This document shows, piece by piece, positions 21,441 to 32,664 of a stretch of 64,000 nucleotides of DNA. The stretch is from Phascolarctos cinereus (taxonomy: Eukaryota > Chordata > Mammalia > Diprotodontia > Phascolarctidae). The stretch is taken from the NCBI RefSeq assembly GCF_002099425.1, contig NW_018343979.1, forward strand, positions 1,723,501 through 1,787,500, written 5' to 3'. Made by a program: the position numbers and the translations under genes. A model generated the notes under the pieces. It was not told the origin of the DNA, made no database searches, and saw only the letters and a list, made by a program, of their open reading frames with translations. Each line of letters starts with the position of its first letter. Position 1 is the first letter of the stretch.

Positions 21441-22620
21441 TCCAGAAATGGTAGGATTGATTTTATTACTCTTCCCAGAGCATGGCATAAGGAGGGGAGA
21501 TTTAGTAGGAAGTTGGTAGGATTTGCCAGAATCCTGAGTGGTGAAATTCAAGGCCAGGGTTGTGATGACCTCTCCTAAATCAGGAGTTCAGAATTCTGGG
21601 GCAGCAACTGGAGTAACCTGTCTGAGGCTGAGGGTGGGGAACAGTAGCATGGCAGGAAGCTGACCAGAGTGCTAACGTTAATTATAAATCATGATCAAAG
21701 ACCTGCCAGGAAACGAGGAGACAAAGAGAGGGTTGAAAGTTGGAAAAACTCAAATATTTGGCTCAGATTTTAAATTGAGGGCTGTTCTGGATTGCAGCAA
21801 TCCACTTTTTATGTTCTCTATCCTTCCCCTTGTCCTTAGTGATGGGGGCTGGGTTGGAGAATGAAGTCAATAAGAAACATGATTGGGGGTGGAAAAACCA
21901 CTAGAGATTTAGATAGTATGACTCATTTGTTCTGAGTAACTTCAACTGTGTTGGAGAACGTGGCTTGAGTCACATTTTTGCCGCAGCCTCTCACTATTTG
22001 GTCAGATTGTCTCAGACGCTATTGACTCAGAGAATCCTATAGAACACTGGTTAGTTCCTAATCCACTTGCTTAACATTGCCTAGGGGATGCTATAGCTGA
22101 TTAGTATGAACATTGACTATCACAAAAAAAAAATAATAGAAGAAGCTATTCTTTTGCCAACAGCTTATGAAGCTGGGCATTGTCAACAGAGCAACCCAAA
22201 CTAAAGGGTTCCTTCGTGAATATAAACTTCAGAAATTTCAGTAGCCAGATTTTGATGTAAAACTAGCCCTGATACTCATGAAAAACTTAATTCAAGGCAT
22301 TAGCATGGCTGAGTGTTAATGAAAAAAATCTTGCAAATAATTCCCTTTCTTAAGCCAGAATTCTCTGCTTTCAACAGAGATCTTCATATTAATTTCTTGA
22401 GGAATGCTATCCAATAGGTTTCAGAAGCTTCAAAATAGAAAGGTGACAGATGTATTTGTTTATTAAATGATTCTGTACACTAATTCTTCCAAGTTTGGCC
22501 TTCCAAACAAAAGGGATTAAAGAGAACCCATTAGAAAGACAATCTCACAGCTTCTGATTTTTCAATCTGTTGCAATCTTCAACCCAAGTTTCTAAACTTC
22601 CAATATAGTTGGAATATATT
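21441..22620. other. Unassigned
   Basis: About 1.2 kb without a nameable gene or repeat. Composition is mixed and the frames are short. Confidence 0.5.
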
Positions 22621-22624
22621 CCAA

Positions 22625-22690
22625 TATATTATATCTATATCTATATCTATATCTATATCTATATCTATATCTATATCTATATCTATATAA
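22625..22690. repeat. (ATATCT)n microsatellite
   Basis: About ten nearly perfect atatct units. A looser AT-rich run continues to about 22830. Confidence 0.95.
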
Positions 22691-23024
22691 TATGCTCATA
22701 TAATATGAATATATAAATGTAATATATTGGGATCTATATCACACATATAATATATATTACATATATAAAACTATATGCAATATATAAAACTATGTATATT
22801 CCCATATATATTTATTTATGCTATTGAACTGACATGTATTTAATCTTTATGTTTAAAATCAATATCAAACTCCTCAGGCTTGGGCTATAGTGTTTTTCAC
22901 ATAGTTACACTTATTGAAGTGCTCACCAAATGTAAAATGGTAAAAATTTGTGCTTTATGTACTTAGTGGAAGTATTTCAAAATAATGATATTCATATGCT
23001 TTCCTATCCCATGCTAAGGCAAAA
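22691..23024. other. AT-rich, unassigned
   Basis: Mostly ta-rich sequence trailing the microsatellite. Nothing else seen. Confidence 0.5.
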
Positions 23025-23357
23025 ACTATTCTGATTGAGTGTTGGACTTGGAATAAGGATGACCTACATTTAATCCTGCTCAGATACTTGCATGCTCATA
23101 CACTAGGTGCTAGGTGACCTTATCAAAATAATAACATTATCTTCATGGTATTGCTGTGAGAATGAACTGAAATAATATAAGTAAGAGCTTTGCAAACCTT
23201 AAAGCACTGTGTTCAGTCATTTTCCAGCTGTGTTCGATTCTTTATGTCCCCATTTGGCTGGATTTGAGCTCACGTCTTCCTGACTCCAGGCCTGGTACTC
23301 TTTCTACCATGCCACCTAGTTGCCCAAAACACTGTATAAATGCTAGTTATTATCAAC
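23025..23357 (+). repeat. MIR SINE, split by an RTE-tailed SINE
   Basis: 'gagtgttggacttggaataa', 'ggatgacctacatttaatcc', 'aggtgaccttatcaaaataa' and 'gagctttgcaaaccttaaag', resuming after the SINE as 'actgtataaatgctagttat'. Confidence 0.7.
23211..23325 (-). repeat. RTE-tailed CORE-SINE with internal deletion
   Basis: 'gttcagtcattttccagctg' and 'tctttatgtccccatttggc' are joined directly to 'tgagctcacgtcttcctgac' and 'gccacctagttgccc'. The middle of the SINE is missing. Flanks aaagcactgt (23201-23210) and aaaacactgt (23326-23335) are a 9/10 target-site duplication. Confidence 0.8.
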
Positions 23358-24155
23358 GAGAAATATAGAAAACGTTGGGTTTGAGTAACAGAGGGCTCAG
23401 CTGTGAATAGTCAAAATTCTATTTACTAGGGATGTCTTTCTTCACTGTCCAACGATGCTCTGCCATTACTTTTCCCAAAGAAGCATAGCTGATTTTATAG
23501 TAAACACATCTTCTGTGTGGAGTATTGTTCTTAGGGAGCAGGGGGAAATTGAAGAGTTGCTTTCTAAGCTATTTCACATCTTGAAGTTACTGTATTTATG
23601 TAGTACAGTGGAGGGACTCAAAAATCAAAGGCTAAATGATTTTACCAGTGCAGGCTATTTGTCTCCATCTTTTTGAACTCCCCAAACTTCACCCCTTGGG
23701 TGGCCTTCATCCCCCTCCATATTGGTACACTTTGGCATTTGAAATGAGCATGAAGTCAGTCCCCTACCTCCCTGTATATCTAATCACCACATGATTTTTC
23801 CTCTGCCACCTCGGTCTTAGGACCGTAAGAGTTTCTAGCCACAGTGAGCCAGAGTAAATACAGGGTCAGCTCCAAAGAGGCTCACTTCCAATGTAAGACT
23901 CACCCTTTAAGTACTCTCTAGGCCAGAGAGCCTGTTATGAAGGGGCCTATAAAAATCTTAGCTCTTAAGGCTTAGTTCAGTTGAAGTACTAGAGGGATTT
24001 GCCTCTGGACATTGCCGGATTAGGAGCTGATTGCCTCTGTCTTCTAATGAAGGGTATTTCCTGGGTATTCTTCATCTCCTTCAATTTTTGGATTAGGCTT
24101 CCTGACAGGTTTAGGATGAGGATTCAGCCCAATCTCCAGCCAACCCTCTCTATGT
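23358..24155. other. Unassigned
   Basis: No gene recognised. A faint MIR-like pattern near 23560-23680 is too weak to claim. Confidence 0.5.
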
Positions 24156-24215
24156 CAGTGGTTCTAATTCTTGTTTTGTGTCATGGACCCCTTTGGCAGT
24201 CAGAGGCAGTGACAG
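24156..24215 (+). mobile_element. hAT-type DNA transposon end (Charlie-like), fragment
   Basis: It begins 'cagtggttctaattcttg' and continues 'gtgtcatggacccctttggc', the terminal pattern of Charlie-like hAT elements known in marsupials. Only one end is visible and no partner inverted repeat was found nearby. Confidence 0.5.
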
Positions 24216-24572
24216 ACCTCACTGGCTCTATGTTCAGCTATCATAGGACTCCAGAGAACTCCTTTATCAACTGATCATCTTCTGTCCAATGGCAGGCAGA
24301 TCCCAAACATTCTTTCCTCTTACTCTCTTGCTGTCGTGTCACCATCTGCTGAGGTGAAAACCTTTTCTCCTCCTATGTGTCTCTGTACTCTATCCTAATA
24401 CTAACCTCTCCTTTACCACATATTTCTTCATCTTATACTCTCTCTTCAGAATTCCTGTACCTTCTTCCCCTCCCTCTCAGCATAGGACCTCCTTTCCTTC
24501 TTTACTAAAAAAGAATAGGCTCCATCCATTTGATGATCCTCTTCTGTTCCACTCTATATCCCTCAAATCCTC

Positions 24573-24690
24573 TTAATCATCCCCACTTCTATGCTCCGGT
24601 CTTTAATGAAAAGGTTAACCTTTTTCATTTAATCATCCTCACTTACTTCTATGCTCCAGTCTCTGATGAAAAGGTTAACCTTTTTCATAT
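24573..24690 (+). repeat. Two-copy tandem duplication, period about 60 bp
   Basis: 'cttctatgctccggtctt' at 24587 recurs as 'cttctatgctccagtctc' at 24647, and each copy contains the palindrome-like 'gaaaaggttaaccttttt'. The duplication lies within the L2 relic. Confidence 0.8.
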
Positions 24691-25689
24691 CAAGGATAAT
24701 TCCTGTACTAATTTTTTTTATCCTGTCCCCTCCTATTTTCTCCAGATTTCCCCTAAAATTTTCCCTCTCTTTTTCTCATCTCCAATTTTTCCCAATCTGT
24801 CACTTATAAACATTCCTGTATTTCCCAGATTCTTAAGAAATCTGTTTGTCATGTCTCTCTTTCATGGACAAACTCTTAGAAAGGGTAGTCTTTATTCATT
24901 TTTTCTATTTTCTCACCTTGTAGTCCTTCATTGCTTGTAATCTTGCTAACTTCATCACTCTACTGAAACTACTTCTCCATTTTAGCAATTATAGCTTAGC
25001 AGCTAAAATCAGAAGGCTTTTCCCAATCCTTATCTTTCTTGTCAGCATTATGGCTTTGGGCACTGTTTACCATCCCTTCCTTGTAGGCATTTTCCTTTGC
25101 TGGTTTATGTGGAATTTCTTTCTCTTGGTTCTTTTCCTGACTGTCTGACTGTTCCTTCTCAATCTTCTTTGCTGAATTATCATTCTGTGGTCACCTACCT
25201 AATGTGAGCATCTCCCAGGGTTCTGTCCTAGACTTTTTTCCTCCCTCTTCCTTAGTCATCTCACAGCTGCAATACATTCAATTATCATCCATAGGCAAAT
25301 GACTCTCAAATCTTTATATTAAGCCCTAATCTCTCTCCTGAACACCATTCTGTTATTATTGCCTGCCTAATATCTCTTCTTGAATATTGTAGGCAGCTCA
25401 AATTAAGCATGTCCTATATAGAACTCATGTTTCCAATCCCTTACAATCTCTAATCTGGACTATTTCAGTAGCCTTCTGATTTTTTTCTCCCTGCCTTCGA
25501 TTTTCACTTTCCAATCTTTTCTCTGTCAAACTGACATTCCTAATACACAAATCTGAACCATATTCATATCATTCTCCCTCCCTATTTAAAAATCTTCAAT
25601 GGTTCCCTATTTTATTTAGGAAAAAATACAAAATCTTCAACCTAGCATTCAAAGCCTTCCACAGTCTCTCTCCCAACCACATTTAAAGT

Positions 25690-25817
25690 TTTATTTCATA
25701 TCCCCAGATTTACTCTTTTTAAAAATTTAATTTAATTTCTTTGTTCCATTTTAGGTTCTAAACTGCCTCACTCCCCACCCCACAGTACAGAAGGCCACCA
25801 TTTGACACAGAATGTGT

Positions 25818-25853
<36 letters not shown>

Positions 25854-26262
25854 ACATCATACTTCTACTTATCAGTTCTTTCTCTGGAGGTAGATAGTAT
25901 TTTCCTTCATAGGTCCTTTGTAGTTGATTTGAGTATTTATAATACTTGGAATAGCTTAGGTGTTCACAGTGATTCTTTAAATGCTTACTATTGCTGTTAC
26001 TGCATACAATATTCTCTTGATTCTGCTTATTTCACTGTTCATTATTCATGCAAGTCTTTCCAAGTTTTTTCTAAAATTAAATTGCTCATCATTTCTTATG
26101 GAACAATGGTATTCCATCACAGTCACATATCACAGCTTGTTTAGCCATTCCCCAATTGATGGACATCCCTTCAATTTTCAGTTCTTTACCATCACAAAGA
26201 GAGCTGCTACAAATATTTTAGAACATATACGTTTATTTCCTTTTCCTCTGATCACCTTGGTG
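25690..26262 (-). mobile_element. L1 3' end inside L2, minus strand
   Basis: Antisense L1 3' untranslated region ('aatttaatttaatttctttg', 'atcatacttctacttatcag', 'tctctggaggtagatagtat') and ORF2 end ('gctgttactgcatacaatat', 'tattccatcacagtcacata', 'gccattccccaattgatgga', 'agagctgctacaaatatttt'). It is flanked on both sides by L2 sequence. Confidence 0.8.
25821..25848. repeat. (CA)n microsatellite within the L1 3' end
   Basis: Fourteen ca units, immediately 5' of the 'catacttctacttatcag' L1 block. Confidence 0.95.
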
Positions 26263-26604
26263 ATTCACTTTTTATTTAATGCAAACTGGGCTTTCAATTA
26301 TTTTGCATATATGGTCTTCCTTCACCTGTTCCATGCCTTTGCAGTAGCAGTCCCCTTGTCTGGAATGTACTACTTCTTCATGTTGTAAAATCCCAATCTT
26401 CTTTAAATCTTCATGGTCTCCTGTCTACACAAGGCCTTTCTTGAGTTCCAGTTGACAATATTTTCTTCATTACTTTATTTACACACATATAATTTATTTA
26501 TTTGTGTAAATGTTGCATCCCTTTAGGAAAATGTATGTTACTTGAGGACAGGGTCTATTTTGTCTTTGTTTTTGTATACCAAGAACCTGATACAGACACT
26601 ACAT

Positions 26605-27170
26605 GTAGTTGTTCGTCTTTTCTTCCAAAGATGACCACTGACATCATGGGGTGATGCCTTGACTCGTGCATGAATTATATTTAAGTGAGGCAGAGTTGCA
26701 CAAAGTCATCAGCCTCACTTTCTCTTCTAGAGTCAGTGGCAAGACAAAAGTCAAGATGATTAGCAATGGCCTGGCATGCAGTGGATGACCTGGCATCTCC
26801 AATGTCTGACTAAGCCCTAAGCACTTTGCAATGCTTCTCTTTCCACTTTTATGGCCATTGGAACAAATTTGCCTCATTCACCCATTTTGCTGGGGGCAGT
26901 CTTCACATGTTTGGGATAGACATCCTCCTAACTCATCAATGTTTTGAGGCCTATCAGTTACCCTCAACCTGGTTTAGCCCATCTGTCAAGATGGTTTTAC
27001 TAAGGTATGGCCACAGCACATGTTAAAGCCGTAGGTGAGAGTTGGTGAAGGTGGACACCAATGATAAATGAACAGCCCTGAAAAGAGCTCATCAAGCCCT
27101 CACACCAGGTGAGGTGTCACTCCTCCCTAAACACCCCATATACCCCACTGCATATAGTAGCCAGTTAAAA
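26605..27170. repeat. Unclassified marsupial interspersed repeat (probable)
   Basis: 'tccaaagatgaccactgaca', 'tcatggggtgatgccttgac', 'ttaagtgaggcagagttgca', 'caaagtcatcagcctcactt' and 'gtggcaagacaaaagtcaag' read like a repeat consensus I have seen in marsupial sequence but cannot name. The 3' limit is uncertain. It shows no protein motifs. Confidence 0.4.
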
Positions 27171-27232
27171 AAGGCGCATTGATTTGAATTGGATTAAATG
27201 CTATTGATTCACATTAAAAATGAGCTAATTAG

Positions 27233-27543
27233 GCCAGGTATGGTAGCACAAGCCTGTGGTACCTGCTATTGGGGAAACTGGGATCACTTGTAGATCACTT
27301 GAATTCAGGAGTTGTGAGTCACATTAGGGTTAAAGCCAATTAAATGTCTATGCTAAGACTGGAACCAATATGATGAGCCTCTGGGTGGGGTGGGGTGTTG
27401 GTGATGGGAAGGGAACCAGGCTGCCCAAGGAGGGGTGTACTGGCCCAGGGTGGAAAGCAAATTAAAGCTTCTATCTCAATCAGCAGTAAGATGGAGTCTA
27501 ATATTGGCTTCTGGACTTCTAGCTTGAGTGAGCTAGGGAAACC
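27233..27543 (+). pseudogene. RN7SL pseudogene: 7SL (SRP) RNA pseudogene, essentially full length
   Basis: The whole 7SL order is present: the 5' Alu domain ('gccaggtatggtagcacaag', 'cctgtggtacctgctattgg', 'gatcacttgaattcaggagt'), the S domain ('accaatatgatgagcct', 'aaccaggctgcccaaggagg', 'ggtgtactggcccaggg', 'tcagcagtaagatggagtct') and the 3' Alu end ('cttctagcttgagtgagcta', 'gggaaacc'). At about 311 bases it is close to the 300-base functional RNA. Many substitutions and a small insertion in the S domain make it non-functional. 7SL-derived SINEs are known only from primates, rodents and their relatives, and this copy has the S domain, so it is a retrocopy and not an Alu-like SINE. No clear A-tail or target-site duplication was seen. 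Confidence 0.9.
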
Positions 27544-28398
27544 AAAGTTTAAAGAAACCAAAGTTTTAGATTACTAAAACTGAATACTAAATTTGGCCTT
27601 GTTTCTTGGGCAGTATTAAAATACTTTATGTTATACAATTTTCATTTTTTTTGAAAAATAAAACATATTCACTTATCTGCAAATATTGTGTGTGTGTTTA
27701 TTCCTGAAACCAAACTGAATCTGGACTTTATTATGTGGTTCCTTTACCAAGAGACATGGGGTAACGTGGTGGAGAATATCTTCAACCACAGTTTTACCAA
27801 ATAAACGAAAAACAAGTCCATAGAAACACAATTTAAATTTTTATTTTTATTAACCTTACACAAGACAGAAGACATGACATTCAGTTTTAACTCAGTGAAA
27901 GCATTTCTGCATGGGACTCAGATAACATAATCTGGGTACTTTGTTTCAGATGACCTCAGTTAATAAAGCAAAGAATTTGCAAACTGTAGATGAAGAGAGA
28001 GCATCAACATGTCCACTAGCCTGCATCAGCTATCTTTATTGAGTTTTCGACAGGGGCTGGATGGCAGTTGATTGATAACTGAATTATCTAACAGCAGGGT
28101 AGATAACCTATGATTTTGGTGAAAGGATGGCTATATGCCTTAGAAATAAGACAACGCTGTTTGTTATTTGAAGATGGGGGGCTTCAGAGGAAAAAGGCAG
28201 GATTTGAAAAGTAAAGATCTAGTTTGAAACATGGTGTATGAGAAGGGGATTTGTATTTGCAACAACAGAGCAAAATAAAACAAATAATTTCTACCTGTTA
28301 GTCAAGGATATGACCTGTTTAATGAGGGCTAGTAAAAATATATGCACATATATGTAGAACTTCATTTATTGAGAGTTTTCAAGTAAATGAGAGACAAT
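27544..28398. other. Unassigned
   Basis: AT-rich and without nameable features. Short gt-rich run near 27688. Confidence 0.5.
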
Positions 28399-28635
28399 GC
28401 AGTAAAGTGAATAAAGGGTTGGCCTTGAAAGAGGAAAGATGTAGGCTCAAGTCACACCTGTGACATATAGTGACTGTGTGACCCTGGGAGTGTCATTTAA
28501 TTTCTCTGTCCTTTAGGTGATTCTCTCAACACCTTAAGTCACAGAAAAGGTGCTGACCTACATTGGTAGGAATTTCCTCACTTGAAAGAGTCTTATGTCA
28601 ATGAAATTACAAATCCAATCTCTATCCCCTTTCCT
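28399..28635 (+). repeat. Mar-1-like SINE, near full length
   Basis: 'ggttggccttgaaagaggaa', 'gtgactgtgtgaccctggga', 'caacaccttaagtcacagaa', 'aggtgctgacctacattggt', 'aggaatttcctcacttgaaa' and 'tcaatgaaattacaaatcca'. It is the fullest of three copies of this family in the window. Confidence 0.7.
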
Positions 28636-29611
28636 TTTGAATCTGAGTTGAAAAAGCTTAAATCTGAAAAGCAAGGACAGAGGAAAGTGTGCACACCTAT
28701 CTGGCAAGTTTTGTTAGCTTAGAGAGCTGCAGTTAGAGTATAGGAAAAATAACAATGGGAGGGACTAGTAATGTACAAAGGACACTAAGTGAGGAGAGAG
28801 TCAATAAAAGCCATGGCCTCAGCTCCATACAAAAACAGAGGAACATTTTAAAAAGCAATATTTAGGAAGCAAAGAGGAACAATGAAAGGGAAAGACTAAT
28901 ACGGAGGTGAGTGTGACAATAAAAAGAGATGTCTGAGAGAAAGGAGAGCTTCTCATTTCTTATTTGGATTGTGTCTTCTCTGCCAAAGTTACTTCAATGC
29001 AAAATGCAGAATGCAGAATGCAGAATGAAAATCATATATTGGAAAATATGAAGCTTGAATAAGTAATGAGAGAGGCCAAAGACTTATAGACTTTAAAGAA
29101 GTCTCATGAATATTTTTCAGAAAATAATTAGAAAACATGGTTATTAATGAACACTGAATAACATCATGAAAAATGAAATTGATTGCATTTTAACAACATG
29201 AAAGACATTATTGACACGGGAATTATTCTGGAATCAGATATCTGTGTACAGTAAGACATTGATTTTGAAAAGCTCAAAATTAGTATGAATCTAGAAGAAG
29301 ATAATATAGATGAAAAATAAAAATGAGAAAAAGATGTATAGTAGAAACAGTTCCATCCTGACTTATTTTTAAAATTGATTATAAAATATAAGGCAAGGAT
29401 AGAAAAAAGATGACACAGATACAAGATATAATAATTGCATAGAGAATTTCCACCATTGTAAACCAACTACTTCAACTAAGAGACTGAAGGAACCTACAAA
29501 GCACCTTTGCCAGCAAATACTTGGTATAGTGGCCAAGAGGAGAGATAAGGCAACCAAGGACAACACCAATTTAGAACATAAACACATTTGTACAATCTTA
29601 AGGAGAAAGAT
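28636..29611. other. Unassigned
   Basis: About 1 kb with no recognised element. A three-copy gcagaat tandem sits at 29003-29025. Confidence 0.5.
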
Positions 29612-29738
29612 GATATAATGATAATAACAACTAACGATTATATGGATTTTTAAGACCAGTAACTGCTGAGTCAAGATTCAAACTTGGGTCTTCCTGACTT
29701 GAAATTCAGCACTCTCTCAAGTATGCCTCATATCTGCT
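29612..29738 (-). repeat. MIR-type SINE, minus strand, internally deleted
   Basis: 'atgataataacaactaacga' is joined to 'tcaaacttgggtcttcctga' and 'aaattcagcactctctcaag'. Confidence 0.5.
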
Positions 29739-30240
29739 ACTTATCTCCCTACTATGTACACATTGTGAATTGTATTTCTTGATTAAACAGAGAGAACAAG
29801 TGAAGGTAAAACTAATTTAATGAAAACTTTTTCACAGCTAAGGGTCATACTAGTCTAAAGAAGGTGGGTCATATTAAGTAAAGTAATCCTTGGTATTTAC
29901 AGATGAAGCTAGGAGGACCAGAAAAAAAAAAGAAAAATGGGAAATTTCACAAAGATTTTTAAACCTACCCCCCCTTTTTTTTATCATAAAGGAAGGTGAA
30001 ATCACTACCTTTAGGCACTGACATCACAGTCCAAGATGTTTGTAGAGGAGACACAAATGGCATTAAAGAAAAAAGAAAAAGATGGAAAATAGCTGTGATA
30101 AAGTATATGTAGAAGAGGTCTTTGCTGGGGATGAAAGAATTATGAGACGATTAAAAGACTGATTCATAAGGTATCTGAAGAAGCTGAAGATATCAAAGGT
30201 ATGAGGGGGGAAAAGTAGTCCTTATTAATATGGAGAAAAA
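29739..30240. other. Unassigned
   Basis: Purine-rich with A-runs (29920-29935). Nothing recognised. Confidence 0.45.
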
Positions 30241-30735
30241 AGAAAATTGATCCATTCATTTAAAAAGCCTGAAAACATATCCAATGTTCCATACTTGTGG
30301 ACCTCTTGCCTTTGCAAAAAAGTGATGTGGGGGTGTCTTCTATATCTTCTTTGAGGTCATGTTTGTTCTGTGTCATTTTGGAATAGCCATTTTTTATTGT
30401 TTTGTGGTTTTTCTTCTTTTTATTTAATTGCTATTGTGGTGTATGTTGTTTTCTTGTTGTCACTCTGTATCTTTCTATACTTCTTTCTATACTTCTCATA
30501 TAAATCTTTCTATACTTCTCAGTATTCATCATATCCATAATTTCTTACAGCTTATTAATATTCCATTCCATTCATGTACTACAATTAGTTAGCCATTCAC
30601 CAATCAATGAACATCTACTTTGTTGTCAGTTCTTTGCTAGCATTTAAAAAAAAAGTCATGCAATAAATATTTTGGGTTATATGGAGACTTTCTTATCAAT
30701 GACCTCCTTAAGGTATATGTCTAGTAACAATAAAT
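30241..30735 (-). mobile_element. L1 3' end, old subfamily, minus strand
   Basis: 'gatgtgggggtgtcttctat', 'ttctttgaggtcatgtttgt', 'gtgtatgttgttttcttgtt', 'tattcatcatatccataatt', 'agccattcaccaatcaatga' and 'tggagactttcttatcaatg' give the antisense L1 order. It contains a short local duplication of 'tctttctatacttct'. Confidence 0.65.
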
Positions 30736-30824
30736 TTTTAGAATAGTTTGCAGCAAATGAACTTGTACTACTTCAGCAATATGTGAGAACCGAGTCACTA
30801 GTAGAGTTTGCGTCTCAAGGCAAG

Positions 30825-30920
30825 AGTCAGCATAGTATAGTGGATAGAGTCCTGGGTTTAGAGTCAGGAAGACTTGAGTTTTTACCATGCTTCTGTCACT
30901 CACTTTGTAATCCTGAGTGA
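30825..30920 (+). repeat. MIR 5' part
   Basis: 'agtcagcatagtatagtgga', 'tagagtcctgggtttagagt', 'caggaagacttgagttttta'. It is cut off by the L2 copy to its right. Confidence 0.6.
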
Positions 30921-30924
30921 ATCT

Positions 30925-31185
30925 ATGTCAAGTCAACAAGCATTTATTTATCAAGTGCCTACTACGTACCAGGCAATGTGCTAAGTGGTAAGGATACAAA
31001 GAAAGATAATAGACAAAGAAAGACAAAATAAATAAGAGCAACAACAAAAATCAAGGAGCTCACAGTCTAATGGGGTAGATAACATGGAGACAACTATAAA
31101 TAAACAAGATATGTATAGGATAAATTCAGTATAATCACAGAGGGACGGCACTAGCCTTAAAGGAGAGCATGAAAATCACCTTAGC
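30925..31185 (-). repeat. L2 3' end, minus strand
   Basis: 'tcaacaagcatttatttatc', 'gtaccaggcaatgtgctaag', 'aaggagctcacagtctaatg', 'gggtagataacatggagaca', 'gtataatcacagagggacgg'. Confidence 0.8.
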
Positions 31186-31474
31186 AATTCCCAAGACTCA
31201 TTTACTGCCAGTAAATAAGTTACTTATTATTGCCAGTGGAGAAAGTTCCCACACTGACAAAATTATATGTCTATTGTTTAGCTGTAACAGTGGACATTTA
31301 CATAGTGCTTTGAGATGTGCATTGTGCTTTATATAGCTTATCTAGGGAGCCTGTGAAGTTGTTAGTTATTTTGAAGGTGAATGGAGTTAATAGCTATCCC
31401 TTTAAAACTAAAGGTTTCGCAAATATTTTCCTCAGCCGCAAATTTGGAGTTAGGTACCACACTGATTTACTTAT

Positions 31475-31475
<1 letters not shown>
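31186..31475. other. Unassigned, with a short MIR-like scrap
   Basis: 'acatttacatagtgctttga' (about 31290) is an antisense MIR fragment. The rest is unassigned. Confidence 0.4.

Positions 31476-31557
<82 letters not shown>
31476..31557. repeat. (GT)n(GA)n compound microsatellite
   Basis: About 16 gt units, a short break (aaca), then about 23 ga units. Confidence 0.95.
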
Positions 31558-31560
<3 letters not shown>

Positions 31561-32469
31561 AGATCATGTGGAATTCTAAATCTCTGTTGGTATGTCTAGA
31601 TTTAGGACAATAAGATTTTGAACATTATTGTACTAATGAGAAAGTAAATCTAAAGCTCTATCACAATTTTTTTTTTGAGATTATAGACTTGCCATGAGGC
31701 CTTGCAAATCCCTTCAGAGGAATTACAAAGGACCCTTCAGAGTTTTATATTTTGGCTTACCACTGCAAAAGTTGCATACTTTTCATAATTTTCACTCAGG
31801 GGAACAGATGCAGATGTGAATTTAAAGGACTTTACATTTTCAGGGGTCTGTTCTGAACTAATTTAAATATGCAGTTATTAATAGTAATCTTTTCTTGTTC
31901 ATATAAAATCAACTCATTATGAAATAAGCTTTCTTTTAAACATTTACAAAAAAAGTGGTTCATGTTTCCTCTTTTTAAGGAAATGTTCCTCCAGAATGAA
32001 ATAGCATGAAAGGTTAGAATATGGCAGACCTAAAGCACATTAGGTCATTGAGTCAGGACTGTTTGTTTTGAATTCACCAGGTTCTTTTTCATTTGCTTCT
32101 AAACTTATCAGATGTGACTGAACTAATATCAAGTCCCCAGTTGCTCCTGGTTTTACTTCCATGAAACACAGGGATAAAGAAGTCTGTGTTATGTTCTATG
32201 GATGACCCAAGTTGATGATCAGTTCAGGGTAAGCTCTGTGTTCCTTATTGGTTGTATATAGGCATCCAACTATTAGATTGGATTGGCAATACAAAGAATG
32301 TATAGGCAACGTCAATAACGTAGTAAGGGATGGGAGAAGGCAATTAAGTCCCAATTTATGTATTTTATGCTTACTGGAGAACTGAGGTTGAACATAGTTT
32401 TTGCAAAAGGAAGACGGTGGAAAAGATTTCTACCATCTGCCCAAAGCTTGTTCAAAGAACAATATCAAG
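31558..32469. other. Unassigned
   Basis: About 0.9 kb without recognised gene or repeat. Confidence 0.5.
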
Positions 32470-32603
32470 GCTTTAATCAACAAGAATTTACTAATTGTCT
32501 GTTATGTGATAGGCATTATAGTAGGTCCCAGGGAAACAAAGACGTAAATGAAAAAAGTTCCTTCTCTTAAAGACTTTACATTCTTTTGGGGGTAAACAAC
32601 ATG
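32470..32603 (-). repeat. L2 3' end fragment, minus strand
   Basis: 'taatcaacaagaatttacta', 'gtgataggcattatagtagg', 'ttccttctcttaaagacttt' and 'acattcttttgggggtaaac'. Confidence 0.6.
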
Positions 32604-32664
32604 TGTGACCCTGGACAAGACACAACCCCTCCCTCATTGCCTCATATTTAGTCTCAGCTTTTTG

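Larger units (their letters stand above)
24270..26600 (+). mobile_element. L2 LINE, ORF2 to 3' end, split by an L1 3' end
   Basis: Coding-strand L2 blocks in order: 'tgatgaaaaggttaaccttt' (24606 and 24666), 'gtgagcatctcccagggttc' and 'tgtcctagactttttt' (the 'VPQGSVLGP' motif region), 'tcaattatcatccataggca', 'tctcctgaacaccattctgt' and 'cttcaatggttccctatttt'. After the L1 insertion at 25690-26262 come 'cttgtctggaatgtactact' and 'ttgaggacagggtctatttt'. No intact frame remains. Confidence 0.75.

Noticed and set aside
27340-27577. Open frames of 60-73 codons on both strands
   Set aside because: They overlap the 7SL RNA pseudogene, which explains the sequence without a protein.
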